The position numbers and the translations under genes are program-made. Shown piece by piece: positions 37,639-50,689 of a stretch of DNA of 64,000 nucleotides. The notes beneath the pieces were generated by a model. The model was given only the letters and a program-made list of their open reading frames with translations, had not been told where the DNA came from and searched no databases. Numbering within the stretch: the stretch's first letter is position 1; the number at the start of each line of letters is the position of its first letter. The stretch is from contig NC_134515.1 in assembly GCF_027942865.1 (NCBI RefSeq), positions 20,668,227 to 20,732,226 of the forward strand, in the 5' to 3' direction. The DNA is from Odontesthes bonariensis. Lineage: Eukaryota; Chordata; Actinopteri; Atheriniformes; Atherinopsidae.

Positions 37639-40600
37639 CTGCAGAATTAAAAAAGAAAAAGAAAAAAAAAAAAGAAAAGAAAAAGAGAAGATATTTCTAG
37701 TTCATTTTTGTGAGGGTATAAGACATTTTTAAGGTATGATAAAGGGAGAATGGAGCGGTTTTCCTGAACTATACATGTTGTATTGAGTTCTTTTCATTTG
37801 CGACCATCACTTGTAAATTTCATTATTCTGTAAAAACAAAAAGTAAACATATCTAATAAAATACTGGATAGCTACAATGCTTGTCCTGAACCCACAATTA
37901 TAAGTTTCCACATTAAAAAATCATTTTGAAATCTACCACAACACAACTAAACAGATGAGTATTTATTTATGTCACTGATGAATTTAGACCAAAGGGCATT
38001 GCAATCAGTATAGTTTAGAGACTGTTTCAAAAAACACCGTCAAACTTCAATTAGTCTAATACAGCAGTAAATACAATCCTATCTGTCTAGTCTATTTAAA
38101 GGTAATAATAAACAAGACATTTTCCTCTGGCCAACTCAACAGCAGCTGGAAATCACTAGCAATCACTGGTGACCACAACAATGGCTGCCAAGAAATCTGC
38201 TCAGTGTCTTACATTTTAAAGTCAACCTTAAATGTGTAACATTGTATGTCATTTACAAAAAATAAAAAATAAAAATGAACCAACTTGCACTGAAGATTTT
38301 GTAAGGGACATGGCACATAAAAACATAGGTCTGTTGTAAAAATTAAACTTTTATCCGAGTGGATCTGGTTATTTTTCAGCGGGTGGATGTGGACAGACTG
38401 AACACGGGGAGACTGCTCTGAAGCACAGAGGATGGACACACGCCAAACCAGAACTGAATGCTGCATCAGCAGTGAGCCACACACGGACTCAAACTGAAAC
38501 ATAGTACTATTTTAAAGTAGAAACCAAAGAAAACATAAAAAGTTAAAGTAATAAACCCCAGAAAAGAGATGCGAGAGTTCCAGAACAAGTAAAAGTATAA
38601 GAGTGCATTTTGTAACTGGCTTCAACAAGTGGATGAGGGCACCGACACACTACAAGACTGTCTAAGTATCAATGATGATCTTTGTGGCCAAATTGGGCTT
38701 TTATATGGCAACGTCAAAATTATAATGCAATTTGATTTGTGGCCCTTTTCATATTGAATTTACAGGATGAACCAAACACACACACATTCACGCACGGTCA
38801 TTTCACCGATCATCAGTTTTAGCTGACTGAATTGAGTTTTTCCAATATTGATTATTTTCTGCAGCGCATGGGTCAATTGTGATCCACGTGGGGAGGTGCA
38901 TCATCCACAGAAATGGTGGTTTGGTGACGTGACACTGTGCAGCTCCATCACCACCGGTGACCGAAAATCACTGAATAAATTTGAAAACAAGTATTTTAAT
39001 AATTGCGTATCCAGAGTGTGTGTGAGCGCTTTGAAAGACTTACATTAGTACAAGGGATGGCCAATGATTTATGAGTTTTCGAATAGCCGTCGGCTCGAGG
39101 TTCATGAGACAAGAAATCTGAGGCTCGGTGACAGCTGATGAAATTCAAAGACACCTCACACTTTCTTTGGCGAATTCGCATCAAGGACAGTTTGATGGCG
39201 GGACAGGATAAGGGTCGACTTTGACTCGACACCAACCTGGGGTGATGCTAATAAGGTTAAAGCACCAGACAAATCGTAAACAAGTTGAGCACAATTAACA
39301 GTGATTGGACCAGTTATACACTTTACTTGGCAAGTCATCCAAGAGAAAACAGTCCGAAAAAGGTTTTCTTAAAGCCACACAAACTTCCCAGAAGCCAGTA
39401 ACTTTTCCTGTGAGGACCACATGAGGAAATTACACATTCTTTTGTTATTGTTGAGGATGCTCCAAGTGTCTTTAAACACAGACAAACATATGCAACATGA
39501 ATGTTGCCTTGTGTGTAATGTTTTCCAGAGTGAGGCAAACACGGCCCCTGCCACAAAAGAACCACAGAAGATCGGTGTGGTCGCACAGCTTCCCCTGCTG
39601 CCCTGGCTTGTACTACAAACTGTGTGCAGGGCCTCTCCAGTTTCAAACGCTGCTGACTGGGCTGTGCTGTTGCCATGGCGATTAGGCCGGCCTGGTGGGA
39701 TGGTTAAGAAAGCGTAGAAGAACATTTTGATATTCAAGGGGATGAAATCAATAAGAAAAAAAAATGATGGTCTTACAAATTTAACGTGCGAGAGGCTGGT
39801 AGCATGACGTCACAGTGTTGGTTTCCATTTTGGGAGTAATGGAGTGGTAGCGGTGAGGAGTCACAACTTGATTTGATTACATTTTGTCTTGGGTTTTTCC
39901 CTTTTAAAATATCAAATACTCCAAGCTATCAAAAATGCATAAACAACATTTCAATCACACAAGCACGGATTAAAAACCTCCATGAAGATAACGTCTCCTT
40001 TTTGTACCATGAGAAACTTTACAAAAAGTTTACAAAACTATGAGTTTTACCCACAACCATTATAGATAAAGCCTGGTGCAAAAAAAACAAAAACAAAGAA
40101 AGACAGAAAAGCAGGCGATGTTGCACTTTTGACCCATTTATTACATATACTGCAGGTGCGTGAGACACCAGGTAACAAACTAACATCAACAAAACCCAAG
40201 GGCAAACTTTAACAAAAAGGTCAAATGATGCTGCTAATGAACATGAGATTAAAAGGACAAATCACCCCTGTTGTTCCATTTTAAGAAATAGGCTATAGTT
40301 TCACATCTTAATACCAATGCAGGCATTTACTTTCACTTGAAATGGCAAATCCTCTCTTTCTCCTTGACTGACTTGCAGCAGAAGTCTGCTGTGATTTTGT
40401 CCCACATTGAGCCGTTACCATTTCTGGGGTGTCAAACGCTTTGGCCACTTTTAAAAATGGCGTCATAAAGGGCTACAAAACAAAACAAGCCTTTTATGCA
40501 CACAGAGGAAATGCAGCTAAGTGAATGAATGCCGATTATTTCACAATGACACAATTAAAGTGGATATGAACAGTGGTTTGAGGGATCATAGCTTCAGCTC

Positions 40601-41625
40601 TACCATTAATTAAAAATAAATAAATAAAAAAGGAAAGAGCAGTGGTGATGCAAAGTTAGGACATTATGCTCAGGGGGCACGCGTGGCTCTGCCAGTTTCA
40701 ATATAGCTCCTAGTGGCCAAAAGGTCAGGTGTTCAGTGCAGTGAGGAGCCAGTGAAGCATTGAGCTAAATAAAACTATGAGCTCAGCAAACTCAGAAAGT
40801 ACACATGCACAGTACAGGCTGCCTTCTGCGCCAAAGGGAGCACCAGTGACATGGTTACTCTGGCTCTCTTTCACCAACATCCACGGCATCCTCAGTGACG
40901 AGTGCTACTAGTGAAACAGTGAAAACCTTTTGTAGACCTTTAGCAGAACTGCTCAAACATCGAGATACTGGGACGTGAACCTAGAATTCACAGTTTCGAG
41001 CATTCCGGTCAATAAATCAGTCAGACACAAGGGTGAATCCTTTCCAAACTTCTCTTTGAAACTTTGAAATCCTCCTCACAAGCTGATGAAGCGTTCAGAG
41101 CAAGAAATTAATACCAGCTGCTAGCATGTAGAGGGAAAATGAAATCACTGAACGGTTGGGAACCGTTTAGCTTCTAACTCTGAGGTGGCACAAATCTTCT
41201 TTGGCCAAAGACGGGAAAACTTACACGCAGCATTTCCTTGTGGCTTTTAAACAAAACTCAGATAAATTATAAAGTATTACACGTCATTGCCGGTCTTTTT
41301 TTAGCAAGTATACTGAAGGCAAGCCACTGCTAACACTCCCGAAATGACATGCTAGCGGGCTAGCTCCTGGGCTAATAATACCGTAACAAACTGTAAACTA
41401 AGTCCGAGAGACCTATAAAAGTAATCAATTACAACACGAGAGGGTGAATAAATACGAACTAGAAACTTCCCGCTAAACACAGATGGATCTGAATCAGCAA
41501 AGTGGCGGCGGGAAAATGCGAAAAATGTCAAATATCCCAAAACTTCCAGCACACACGAAGCGTCGCAGCTGCTGCGGCAGGAAAGTTGCAGCACACAACA
41601 AAGAACTCTCTGGGAGCGCACTCAC
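37639..41625. other. tead3 5' intron
   Basis: If the GC-rich segment at 41626-41900 is the first non-coding exon, this is the intron before the first coding exon. Short poly(A) runs and open frames without family resemblance; no other exon was identified. Confidence 0.4.
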
Positions 41626-41900
41626 CTCACAACGGCTGTCCTGCTCCGCTGGAAGAGCCACGAGCTCGCCTCGTTGAGCTTCTGTTTCTGCAGGAGACTT
41701 GTTTTGTGATCTGAGGGCACTTCCAGGGCAAAACGGTTTACTTTGACAGAAAAAGGCGGAATGCAAAGTATGAGTTTGGTATGAAATCAACGCGCGGAGG
41801 AAAACGCACAGAGGCGTGGCGTCGAAACACAAGACACGCAAAAGTTTTGTGCTTCCCGACGCAAACTCCTCCCATGACATCAGACTCCTGATGGGAGGCT
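41626..41900 (-). promoter_or_regulatory. Probable tead3 first non-coding exon and promoter
   Basis: GC- and CpG-richer than surroundings. The minus strand has a strong splice donor (CCGTTGTGAG|GTGAGT, exon end at 41626). Further upstream lie a CRE-like TGATGTCAT and several CpGs. No coding potential. TEAD genes normally begin with non-coding exons far upstream of the first coding exon, which fits. Confidence 0.5.
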
Positions 41901-42539
41901 GGAGGGACAGGGGGAAGCGCGGCAGCGTGGATTTATTTGTTCTCATTTTCTTTTTAAAAGAGGAAAAGAAACTCACTACTTTATACTTTGAGAGTTTTTT
42001 TTCTTTTAAATTAGTTTTTCTTTAAAAGAAAGTACACGAATGCACTGTTAGTTGCTTATGACCGTGATGCACAATAGGATTGGCTCTACCCATAGTTTAA
42101 AAATGCATGCAATAAACTAGGAAAAGCATCTACAAATAGGAATGAGTAATTCTAAAATTTGATTTGGTCTCCATGTGAGATTTGATTATAAATTTCTCTC
42201 ACATTTCAATAAGTATTCAGAAGATCCACAACTTACAATAACTTGTAAATGATCATTAGACGAAGAAAAAAACATGTATCTGCTTTCACTATTAAAGGGG
42301 ACGTGTTGTAATTTGGAAGAAAAACGACTCTCTGTGCTTGACGGTACATATTTGGGTGTACTGTCTTAATATTATGTAATATCTTAGCCTTTTGGTATTA
42401 AATACGAGAGCCACATTGCCAGCATTTTATTTTTTTTTTAAATTCACTGTACGTAATCTAATGTTTTTGAAGGTCTACTCTGAGATCTCTGGATGTTGTA
42501 TTTTTCATAATACCAGTGGTTTTCCTCCTCTTGAGCCAT

Positions 42540-43080
42540 ACTGCTAGCCTGGGAATTCCCATGCTGCTTTGATTTAATTCACACTGCAAAGGCAGCCTGG
42601 AAACCACTGCCCTTATTTTTGCCTGAGTTAGGGAACTAATCACAGAACGGGGGGGGGGTGGCAGCAAGACGATGACGACGTCTATGCACGACACCGAAGC
42701 TTGTAGAGTGTTAATCCAACATGGCAGCGGACACAACGTTACCGTTCGATGCAGCCTTAGAAAGTGTTTTAAGTAGCTTAGAACGCAAGTTTACTTTTAA
42801 AAAAGAGCAACGTTTGGCGTTGAAAGATTTCATTACCTTCTTCCTCGTCCAATTTCTGTCGCTCTACATACGTCATCTGGTATAAGTGATACAATTGGCT
42901 ATGAATCGCGCGCAAAGCAGCATGGGAAGAACCAGACGCCATTTGATAGACATTCGTAGCGCCCAATAAACGGCTCTAGGCATTCGTAAACCACGCCTCA
43001 AATACGAGAAAATGCACACCTAGTTCCCAGACCACCATCTTATCGAGATGCGGACGCGTCAGCAAGGCTACCATACTGCA
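42540..43080. mobile_element. Internally deleted DNA transposon with two truncated convergent ORFs
   Basis: Plus strand 42721 begins MAADTTLPFDAALESVLSSL, then FTFKKEQRLALKDFIT, the N-terminus of a helicase-like protein common in fish repeats, and runs into a foreign frame and stop at 42885. The minus strand from 42942 begins MASGSSHAALRAIHSQLYHL and YVERQKLDEEEGN. The frames meet at about 42832-42846 around ATTACC. The right end complement (TGGTCTGGGAACTAGG) and left end (AGCCTGGGAATTCC) look like weak terminal repeats. Element class uncertain and borders approximate. Confidence 0.5.
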
Positions 43081-44299
43081 GCACTTCTTGTCATTTTCTG
43101 CCTGGGACACTCATTTTTAGCTCCTGTCACTTTAAGGCTCCCGTTTAGTCGAAAGAAAAACAAACAAACAAAACATAGCCTGTTGGACAGCTGTTCATTT
43201 GTTGTTTGAGATATGTAAAATTAGACTGGCATTATGCAAGCATGTGTTGAAATGATTGACTGGAGGAAGAAATAAAAAGTCTGGGCAACAAACAAGGTTT
43301 CAGGCTATTTGGGAGTACGTAACACTTAGTTGATAATATTTACTACTTAAGTAGGATTTCCTATGTCGGCCTTTTTACTTGCAATTTAGTTCTTTTACAA
43401 TGCTCAGTTGTTCTTTTTACTTCAGTAAGGAATCTTGATACGTGCAGAAACAAAGCCCTTTAAGAGTTTTTCAACACTATATTAACACATTGCATTATTA
43501 GACATCTCCAGGAAGGGTAGTCATTTATAAATGTGCAGATAATTCTATATACTTTATATTCTTCTCTGTAATTTGCGCTTTGGCAACATTGGCTTGTTTG
43601 TATGCAGCCTCAAACCAAAAACGATGGGAACCACTTGGACAGGCACAAAAGTGACTACAAACAACTGTGAAACATATTTAGTGAGATATGTGAAAAATGT
43701 TATGTTGCAGAGATTGAGGCTAAATTACAGATCAGGCCAAGGAGACGTCTGCACAGTGGCCACAGAGAGCCCCAGACTTACAATATGACCGTTACTCTGT
43801 GCTTCTGGAAAAAACATCACTCAAACACATCTCAGAACTGACGTGATGACCAAACTCCCCTGGTGGCACGTTAATAACTGCTGTAGAGTCCAGCATCTAG
43901 CTTTCAGACCTCATTTATCTTAGTTTTGGTCTCATCTTTCCCTTTTCCCATATTTTTCTTTTTGCTTGATCACTTTCTTATGTAGCAAGTACTTTTACAG
44001 ATAGAAAAAAAGTAACACATAAACTATCGGAGATAGGAAGGGTCATGGAAACTGAGCAAAACATACAGTAGTTGCTTCTAATGCAATCCGGCCATAGCAC
44101 AGGTTATTTTTATCATCTTCTGTTTTTGTCCATATGTGTTTATTTCTGTCGCAACTGCATTTTCAGCTTCATTAATAAGGCTCTCTAAAAAGATTCCCAT
44201 TCTCTCTGAGTATTCCTATTCATTCATACTGACATGGTGAGAGTGATAAGAATTGTCACGGGGAGATTTTTTTTTGAAGGACAAGGCCCGACCTGTGCT

Positions 44300-45055
44300 T
44301 CCAAGAGCAATACCTCTGTCAAAAACATGATACATGATTTGTATGACATTAAATTCAATGCATAGAAGAGCAATGTCATGTTAGTGAGGAGTAAAGAGGA
44401 TAAGAAGATGACATTCCCCGTTTTCCATCTGTGTGATAGTCCACTTATGGTGTGCAAGGAAGTTAAGTACCTTGGTCATATAATTTCAGATGATCTCTGT
44501 GATGATCGTGATATATACCGTCAACGACGTAAATTGTATGCCCAGGCTAATATGCTACTTCGCAAGTTTAGTATGTGTTCTTTTAATGTCAAATGCTCTC
44601 TGTTCAGGGCCTTCTGTACACCCATGTATACTGCCCACTTGTGGTGGAAATATAAGAAAAACAGCTACCAGAAGCTCACAGTTGCATATAATGACACTAT
44701 GAGACTACTGATGCAGTTACCTAGATGGTCCAGTGCCAGCTACCTGTTTGCACACTCCAATGTCCCTGGATGTGATGCAGTCCTGAGAAATGCAATGTAT
44801 AAATTTATGTGCCGACTGGATTGCTCTCAAAATAGTATAATTGAATCTTTAGTAAATCCAACTAAGAGCTCTGTGAGGTTCTCTTCTAAGCTTAGGCGAC
44901 ACTGGAGAGAGTGCTTATATGCCTGATGGCTGTGTACTTGTCTTTTATTTTACTTTTTTTTTTGTTTTGTTTTGTTTTTTTTACTATGTATTTGTATTGT
45001 GATATGGACCATGCACTTGTGTCTGATATAAATAAAGATTATTATTATATAAATT
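44300..45055 (+). mobile_element. LINE ORF2 3' end with 3' UTR, truncated
   Basis: An open frame from 44378 to 44926 encodes VKYLGHIISDDLCDDRDIYR, QANMLLRKFSMCS, RAFCTPMYTAHLWW, LPRWSSASYLFAHSNVP and FSSKLRRHWRECLYA, typical of the region after the reverse transcriptase in a CR1/jockey-like LINE. An upstream in-frame stop shows decay. The 3' end reads GTCTGATATAAATAAAGATT with an ATT-rich tail. Confidence 0.8.
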
Positions 45056-45758
45056 GGTTACTTATTTAAGTTTTTCTTTTTTTTTTCTTTTTTTTTTTTT
45101 TAGATTAATTGTTATTTTGTTTATGGGGGTTTAGACATGAGTGTGTTTGTATATAGATGGGCGAATGCATGTGTGTGAGTGTGTGGGTGTATGTGAGGGG
45201 GGGGTGTTAGAAAGAAGGGGAGGGATGGGGGATTGTGAGTGCATGTGGATGCATTTATGCTGATGAGAATGTGGGTGTAGGTGTGGATAGATGAACATAT
45301 GCTGATGCATTTATATGGGTGTGAATGTGGGCGTATGCGTGGATGGATGGATGTATGTTTGGAGATGGGAGGGGAAGAGGGGTTAGAAGGGCGGGAGGGT
45401 CTAAGAGTACATGTACATTAAAATGAAGAGGAATACTGCTAAGCACAGGTTAAATTGCATACATAGGTGCATGCATTGCATTGGTACATATTTATGTTTG
45501 GGTTTTTTTTTTTTTTGTTCAATGTATTTAATGCATATTTTACTATTACTATGATTATTAGTATTTATTTTTTGTTTACTTATTTGTTTATCATGACTAT
45601 GACTCATATTTCATTTAGTCTATTTCACGGGTGGGGAAGGTGGAATGCACATAAGGGGAGAAAAAAAAAATGAGAAAATGTGTTCACAAATGAATTATCA
45701 TGACTGTTTGTGAAGTGATTGAGACCTGAATGAACACAATAAAGTATTAAAAAAAAAA
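45056..45758 (+). mobile_element. Inserted sequence with poly(A) tail, possibly a second retroelement
   Basis: Between two copies of the same LINE 3' end lies 0.7 kb of T- and TG-rich sequence with GGATG-type short repeats. It ends GAATGAACACAATAAAGTAT followed by A(10). The AATAAA plus A-run suggests a retroposed 3' end. No coding. Confidence 0.4.
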
Positions 45759-45985
45759 ATAGTATAATTGAATCTTTAGTAAATCCAACTAAGAGCTCTG
45801 TGAGGTTCTCTTCTAAGCTTAGGCGACACTGGAGAGAGTGCTTATATGCCTGATGGCTGTGTACTTGTCTTGTCTTTTATTTTACATTTGTTTTTTTTTT
45901 GTTTTGTTTTTACTATGTATTTGTATTGTGATATGGACCATGCACTTGTGTCTGATATAAATAAAGAATTGAATTGAATTGATAC
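45759..45985 (+). mobile_element. Second copy of the LINE 3' end
   Basis: This repeats the last 30 codons and 3' UTR of the LINE at 44830-45055, from ATAGTATAATTGAATCTTTA to GTCTGATATAAATAAAGAAT, ending with (GAATT)n. It differs from the first copy by a TGTCT duplication and changes in the T-rich run. Confidence 0.8.
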
Positions 45986-46192
45986 AGTATGGTCTCTGAT
46001 TATCTGGGTGAAGATGCGAATGACACCTCTGATCCCCTGGTGACCATTAACATAGGACTTCATTTTTTTCTAACAGTCTGACCAGAATTATTCAGAGTGG
46101 TTTGATGCAGAACGTCGGTGCAGACAAAAATCACAGCAGTGGTTTACGAGGTCAAGCAAGAGAAGAGTAATAATTCTGATGTTCTACTGTTT

Positions 46193-46208
46193 CCCACTGG
46201 AGGGCAGC
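46193..46208 (+). promoter_or_regulatory. CTCF-like motif
   Basis: CCCACTGGAGGGCAGC fits the CTCF core CCASYAGRKGGCRS except G for A at one position. Sequence match only. Confidence 0.35.
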
Positions 46209-47314
46209 ATCAACCCAGTCTCATGCATTTCAGAGGACTTCCTAAAGATACAAAGTCTATGACATTGAATAAAAAATATAATAAAATAATATATACGTAT
46301 ACATAATCTTTTTTTCTGACTAGTATTGTAAGTTTATGAAGGCTGGGTCTGACTCACAAGTTCCAGTTGAATTTGGATGAATGACACCGGTACTTGAAAC
46401 GTGGTGTTAAAATCTATACCTGGATGATACAAAACCGATTAAAATATTTGTGTTCATTATAAACACTTACTTATACCATTGCATATGAACAGGAATATAA
46501 CATACAGTGAAGAACAGAGTTCCTAACCTCAGCTGGAGTTTGCTGGTGTCTTTGACATGTACAAACATGTCCGTATCGCAGCCTGTCTATACAAAGCTCC
46601 TTCCCTTCTCAGTGAGGTCTGTGACAGCAGTGGAGTTCAATTTGTTTTCCTCACAGCTTTCAGATACGCTTAAGAGTGAAGGAATGAGAAATAGTGGATG
46701 TTAAGATTTAAGACCTGCAATCAAAAAACCTGAATTTATAGCTACAATACAGCTTGGTATGGAGTGTAATTTTTAGGCATCTCCCCTCCACTCTATTAAC
46801 TGTTAGGTATATGAGTTATAAAGCCCAATTTCCTTTAACAATTTCTACCTTTTTGTTTAACTCACCTTGAACATGTCTGGCTGACAGATTGTTTAGGATC
46901 ATTACATTCGGTTAGTGTTAAAATTGCTTTTTTTTTTTTCTCCTGGAAGGAAATGAAGAACTGAATGGCCATTTGAATGTTCCCTTTTTCTTTTATTTCC
47001 CTCCATTTTGTGTCGACGTCACCGCCATCTCTTGCTTGGTTGGATCAAGTAGATAACTAACACTGTGATCGTTTGGTGAAGTTGATGTAAAACATTGTGA
47101 TCATGATTTTAGGGAAATTCAACATGTTCTCACACGATAACAGAAAAGGCCTAATCCAACACAATGCCTTATATTTCACCTAATTTAAATTAAATACTTG
47201 TGCAGATTCAACGTGAAACGTAGAGTTTTCTAATGTTTGAGCAATCAATGTTATCTGAATTAAATGAATGTAGGGTCTAATGTGCGACAGTTCTCGTTGC
47301 ATTTACAAATGTTT

Positions 47315-47330
47315 GCCACTAGATGGCGTC
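47315..47330 (+). promoter_or_regulatory. CTCF-like motif
   Basis: GCCACTAGATGGCGTC contains CCACTAGATGGCG, a full match to the CTCF core CCASYAGRKGGCR. It lies between the tead3 side and the let-7 side of the window, pointing right. Confidence 0.45.
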
Positions 47331-47863
47331 CATCATCTTTCTAATCAGAGAACATGACAGAGAATGAAACAGCGGTTATGGCCACAGCCAATCATTTGTA
47401 AGTGTTTCGCTTTAAACCATTAAACAACACTCTTAAGGTCTTTTATTTTTGCTGTTGCTGAGATTGAAATACCGACCGTAATATTGGCTTGTTTCTGCTG
47501 GTGACCTCAGTGACCTGGTTGCTGCTGGCTGTTCTCGTGGGCACTGTGTGAGCCAGTTGAAACGGAGCAAAAGGAGCGATCGGTCCACCTGTTTAACAGC
47601 TCGTGTGTGAACTTGTCTCCATGACTTTAACATCATTATGGATTCAGTTAACTCACTAAAACGCTGAACTATAACGCCCGACAGTCAGATATTTCCAGAC
47701 AGCAGCATGCGCAAAATGTATGGCCTCGTTTTATCCGTCCCTGCATTTGGGGTAGCAAAGCAGGTGAGCACACCTGTAATTAAGGAATGTGCATTATGCT
47801 TGATGTATTTCTGCTGTTTGACATATTGTGTTACAATTTCACTCCAGGTGAGCTCGTGCCAGT

Positions 47864-48835
47864 ATGCCTCAATTTAAACTGGTAAGGAGGGTCACATAAA
47901 TTTATGCGCTATAGCCTAACCGATGAAAGAGAGAAATTGAAGCAAAAAATATATTTTGCATTAAGTAGTAGAGAATAAGTGTTCTTTAATGTTTGATTGA
48001 AAATAATTTTATTTAATTTAATAATACTGCAGAAAACGACTGGTCTTTTCTTTAGGTTACATTACTTGAAAAGTTAGCCCTCCTGAGAAGTATTAATTAT
48101 TAACATTATTACAGAGCGTCAAACAAGAGTGCCAGAAGTTATCACCATGAGTAAGTACATCAACTTTACAGTCACTTATCATACACCCAGTTAAGCTGAG
48201 TAAATCAGTGCCAGCATGTCAGTCTCTGCTTGACTGTGTAAGTCTTAAGACAAAGCCTATCTAAAGACCTAATGTGTTTCAAATGAATGCAAATATTCAA
48301 TGGTGTAAAGGCCTTTGTGCGCTTGCTTAGAATTTTTTATTTTGTACTTAGAGGCAACTGAGCAGCTCTTATTATTGATACCAGGAAAAATGACACGGTG
48401 AGTATGCCCTTGTGTGAACTGGGTGTGAGCACCTCAACACACTGTTATCAGATGCAGCTGCCACAGCTAGTTAAAGGCAGACAAACATCCCAAATGTGGG
48501 ACAGCGTTTTCAAACTGTACCTGATGTCTCGACTTGTTTTATGCACTGCACGATGCTTCCTCCGAGGACAGTTTGAACTGCTGAAGAGCAAACCGCTCTC
48601 TTCCTGTTCGGCTTAGTCTGACACAAAAATGGAAGCTGTGCTTCTGCAACTTCACGGTACAGTCTAGCTGTGACTATATTTGTCCTCTCTTCCTTCTCGC
48701 CTGCAAGGGGACAGGAGAGTCGAGAGTTGGATGGCTGCCAAAAGAGGCCAGCCCCCCATGCAGCTGAAACTTTTACAAGCCAAGCAAAGACACGGGGAGC
48801 GATCGAAGAAGAAAAGGAGGAAAAGAAAAAAGTGA
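47864..48835 (+). CDS. Candidate small spliced gene (about 72 aa), unrecognised
   Basis: Four short segments with good splice borders join in one frame: 47864-47881 (ends CTG|GTAAGG), 48117-48150 (ends ATGA|GTAAGT), 48352-48397 (TTGTACTTAG before, ACACG|GTGAGT after) and 48715-48835 (after GGGGACAG). The predicted protein starts MPQFKL, contains ATEQLLLLIPGKMT and WMAAKRGQPPMQLKLLQA, and ends in a very basic tail (RSKKKRRKRKK, TGA). A preceding segment ending AAGCAG|GTGAGC at 47763 could be a 5' non-coding exon. I recognise no family. The acceptor of the second segment needs AG at 48115-48116 rather than 48113-48114. It may instead be part of a non-coding transcript, such as the let-7 host. 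Confidence 0.3.
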
Positions 48836-50021
48836 GATAGACATCTGAGCTCCTTTCTCTCCTTTCCCCTGTCTTTGCTTTCTGTGTCTGTCTCTCCCTG
48901 TTTTCTTTTCTTTTTCCTTGTTAAAGCCATACTGTATTTGCCCGCCTTTGTTGGCAGGGGGTAAATGTAGGGCTCGAGGACAGGACTGGAGGGGAGTGGA
49001 TAGGCGAGGGAGGGGAAGAGGGGGTGGGGTGGGACTTTGGGTTCAGAGAGTTCAACTGAGGAGAGAAATAAATTCATAAACAACAAAGGAGACGTGACGT
49101 CAGGTTGAGGGGCTGTCCAACCTGCAGGCTGAATCTTAGCCTCCATGGATGAACTGGATTGTTCACACCACATGTGTTTGCGTATGTGTACAGTATGAAT
49201 GTGTGTGTGTGTGTGTGACCATTGTCCTGTCTTTGAGAAAAGACTTGTGGAGTTTAAACAGGAGCTGGACTATTGTGGTTTGTTATGTCTCAGCAGTATG
49301 TGTTTCAGGACTGTGGGGGAGCCCTCCAGAAATGTGTGTTGGTGTGCGTTTTGTCAGTTGGAGGATTCAGTGGCTATTATTACAGCAGCTGCAACGAGGG
49401 ATGAGCTTTTTCACTGTTTGGAGACAAAACAGGCTTTGCTTTTTGTCTATAACTGATTGTTGGTAAGTTTTTTAAAAAAAGAAAAGAAAAACGAGAAGTT
49501 TTTGCTTGAAATGTAGTAGTTAAAAGTATCCTTGTCTTTTAGAAGCGCACCTAGCATTTTCAAAAATGACATTGGCACAGAAGTGAGCTCTGATTGGTTG
49601 GCTCATCTTGGGATACCAGCTCAAAAACGCCAGTGATTGGCTATAGAGAGGGTCAGCCATTCATGAACAGATGGGATTCATCTTTTCTCGTCTAATGATT
49701 TAGTTCATCCTGAGGCTTCAACTTGCTGATCCAAGATTCATGCATTCATGTTCAACTCTCATGCTGGTGTTTGAACACAAGTGGAGACCTGTGAGGGAGG
49801 CCAAAGGCTGAAAAAAAGTCACATTCTCTGAAATATCTACTCTCCTTGCTCATTGATTCCTTTAGCCGTACTGCCTCAAAGCCCTTTCCACTTGGTGGGA
49901 CTTATATTATCCCTGGTAGAGGGAGACGCTAGAAAATCAGGCAGAAGAAGACACTGACTCTGCTGGGACTCCTCTTTCTGGCGAGAAAACATCTGACAAA
50001 AAATGTGCAACAGCTCAAGCA

Positions 50022-50060
<39 letters not shown>

Positions 50061-50689
50061 TTTTTCAATCTCCGGACACTAAATATCATGTGAGAAAACA
50101 ACATGGCAGAAGTCGGAAACCTGCTCGTCTTTCCCGCCATCTGCGTGTTGCTGCAGGGCAGTATGAGCCGAGTACAAGTCGAGAAGTGTGTTTTGGATGT
50201 TTGATGATTAACATGCAAATGTGCGCAGTGTTTCAAGCTGCTGTCTCACTGCTTTATGTCACCATGTCTGCTCATGACAGTTCATGCTTCCTCTCTTTTT
50301 CTTGTCTTTCTGTGGCACACTGTCTTTCTTAACTCCTCCTCTTTCTGTTCCTCCTCTCACTATAGCATGTCCCTCCCTTCCTCTATCTGTGTCTCTGCAC
50401 CCCCACTCCTCCCCTCCCTTTTCTCTCCTTCCCTCTTGGCAGCGGTGCCAAAGTGGGCAGGCAGACCGAAGCAAGCACAGCACAGGGCAGAGCAGAGGGC
50501 GATCCAAAGGCTGCTGAATTGATCACATGTATGTTTGTGTTTTGAACTGTCCTCTGTTGATGACTTCGCGGGTTTGACTCAGCTTTGGTTATACGCAACT
50601 GCAAGTAATGAAGGCCTAGTGCGGGTGTGATTCGGAGCTCTTCTCTGTGTTTGATATTGTGGTTTGTCTGCGTTTTGTGTGTGTGTTAC
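48836..50689. other. Non-coding region, no gene recognised
   Basis: Contains a (GT)n run (49198-49216), a 36-nt poly(T) (about 50022-50057) and C/T-rich stretches (50280-50450). Open frames on both strands are low-complexity. Could be intron of a long transcript running to let-7. Confidence 0.4.

Noticed and set aside
48664-49173. 169-aa minus-strand open frame
   Set aside because: Low-complexity Lys/Arg and Phe/Leu-rich sequence with no domain; antisense to the candidate small gene.
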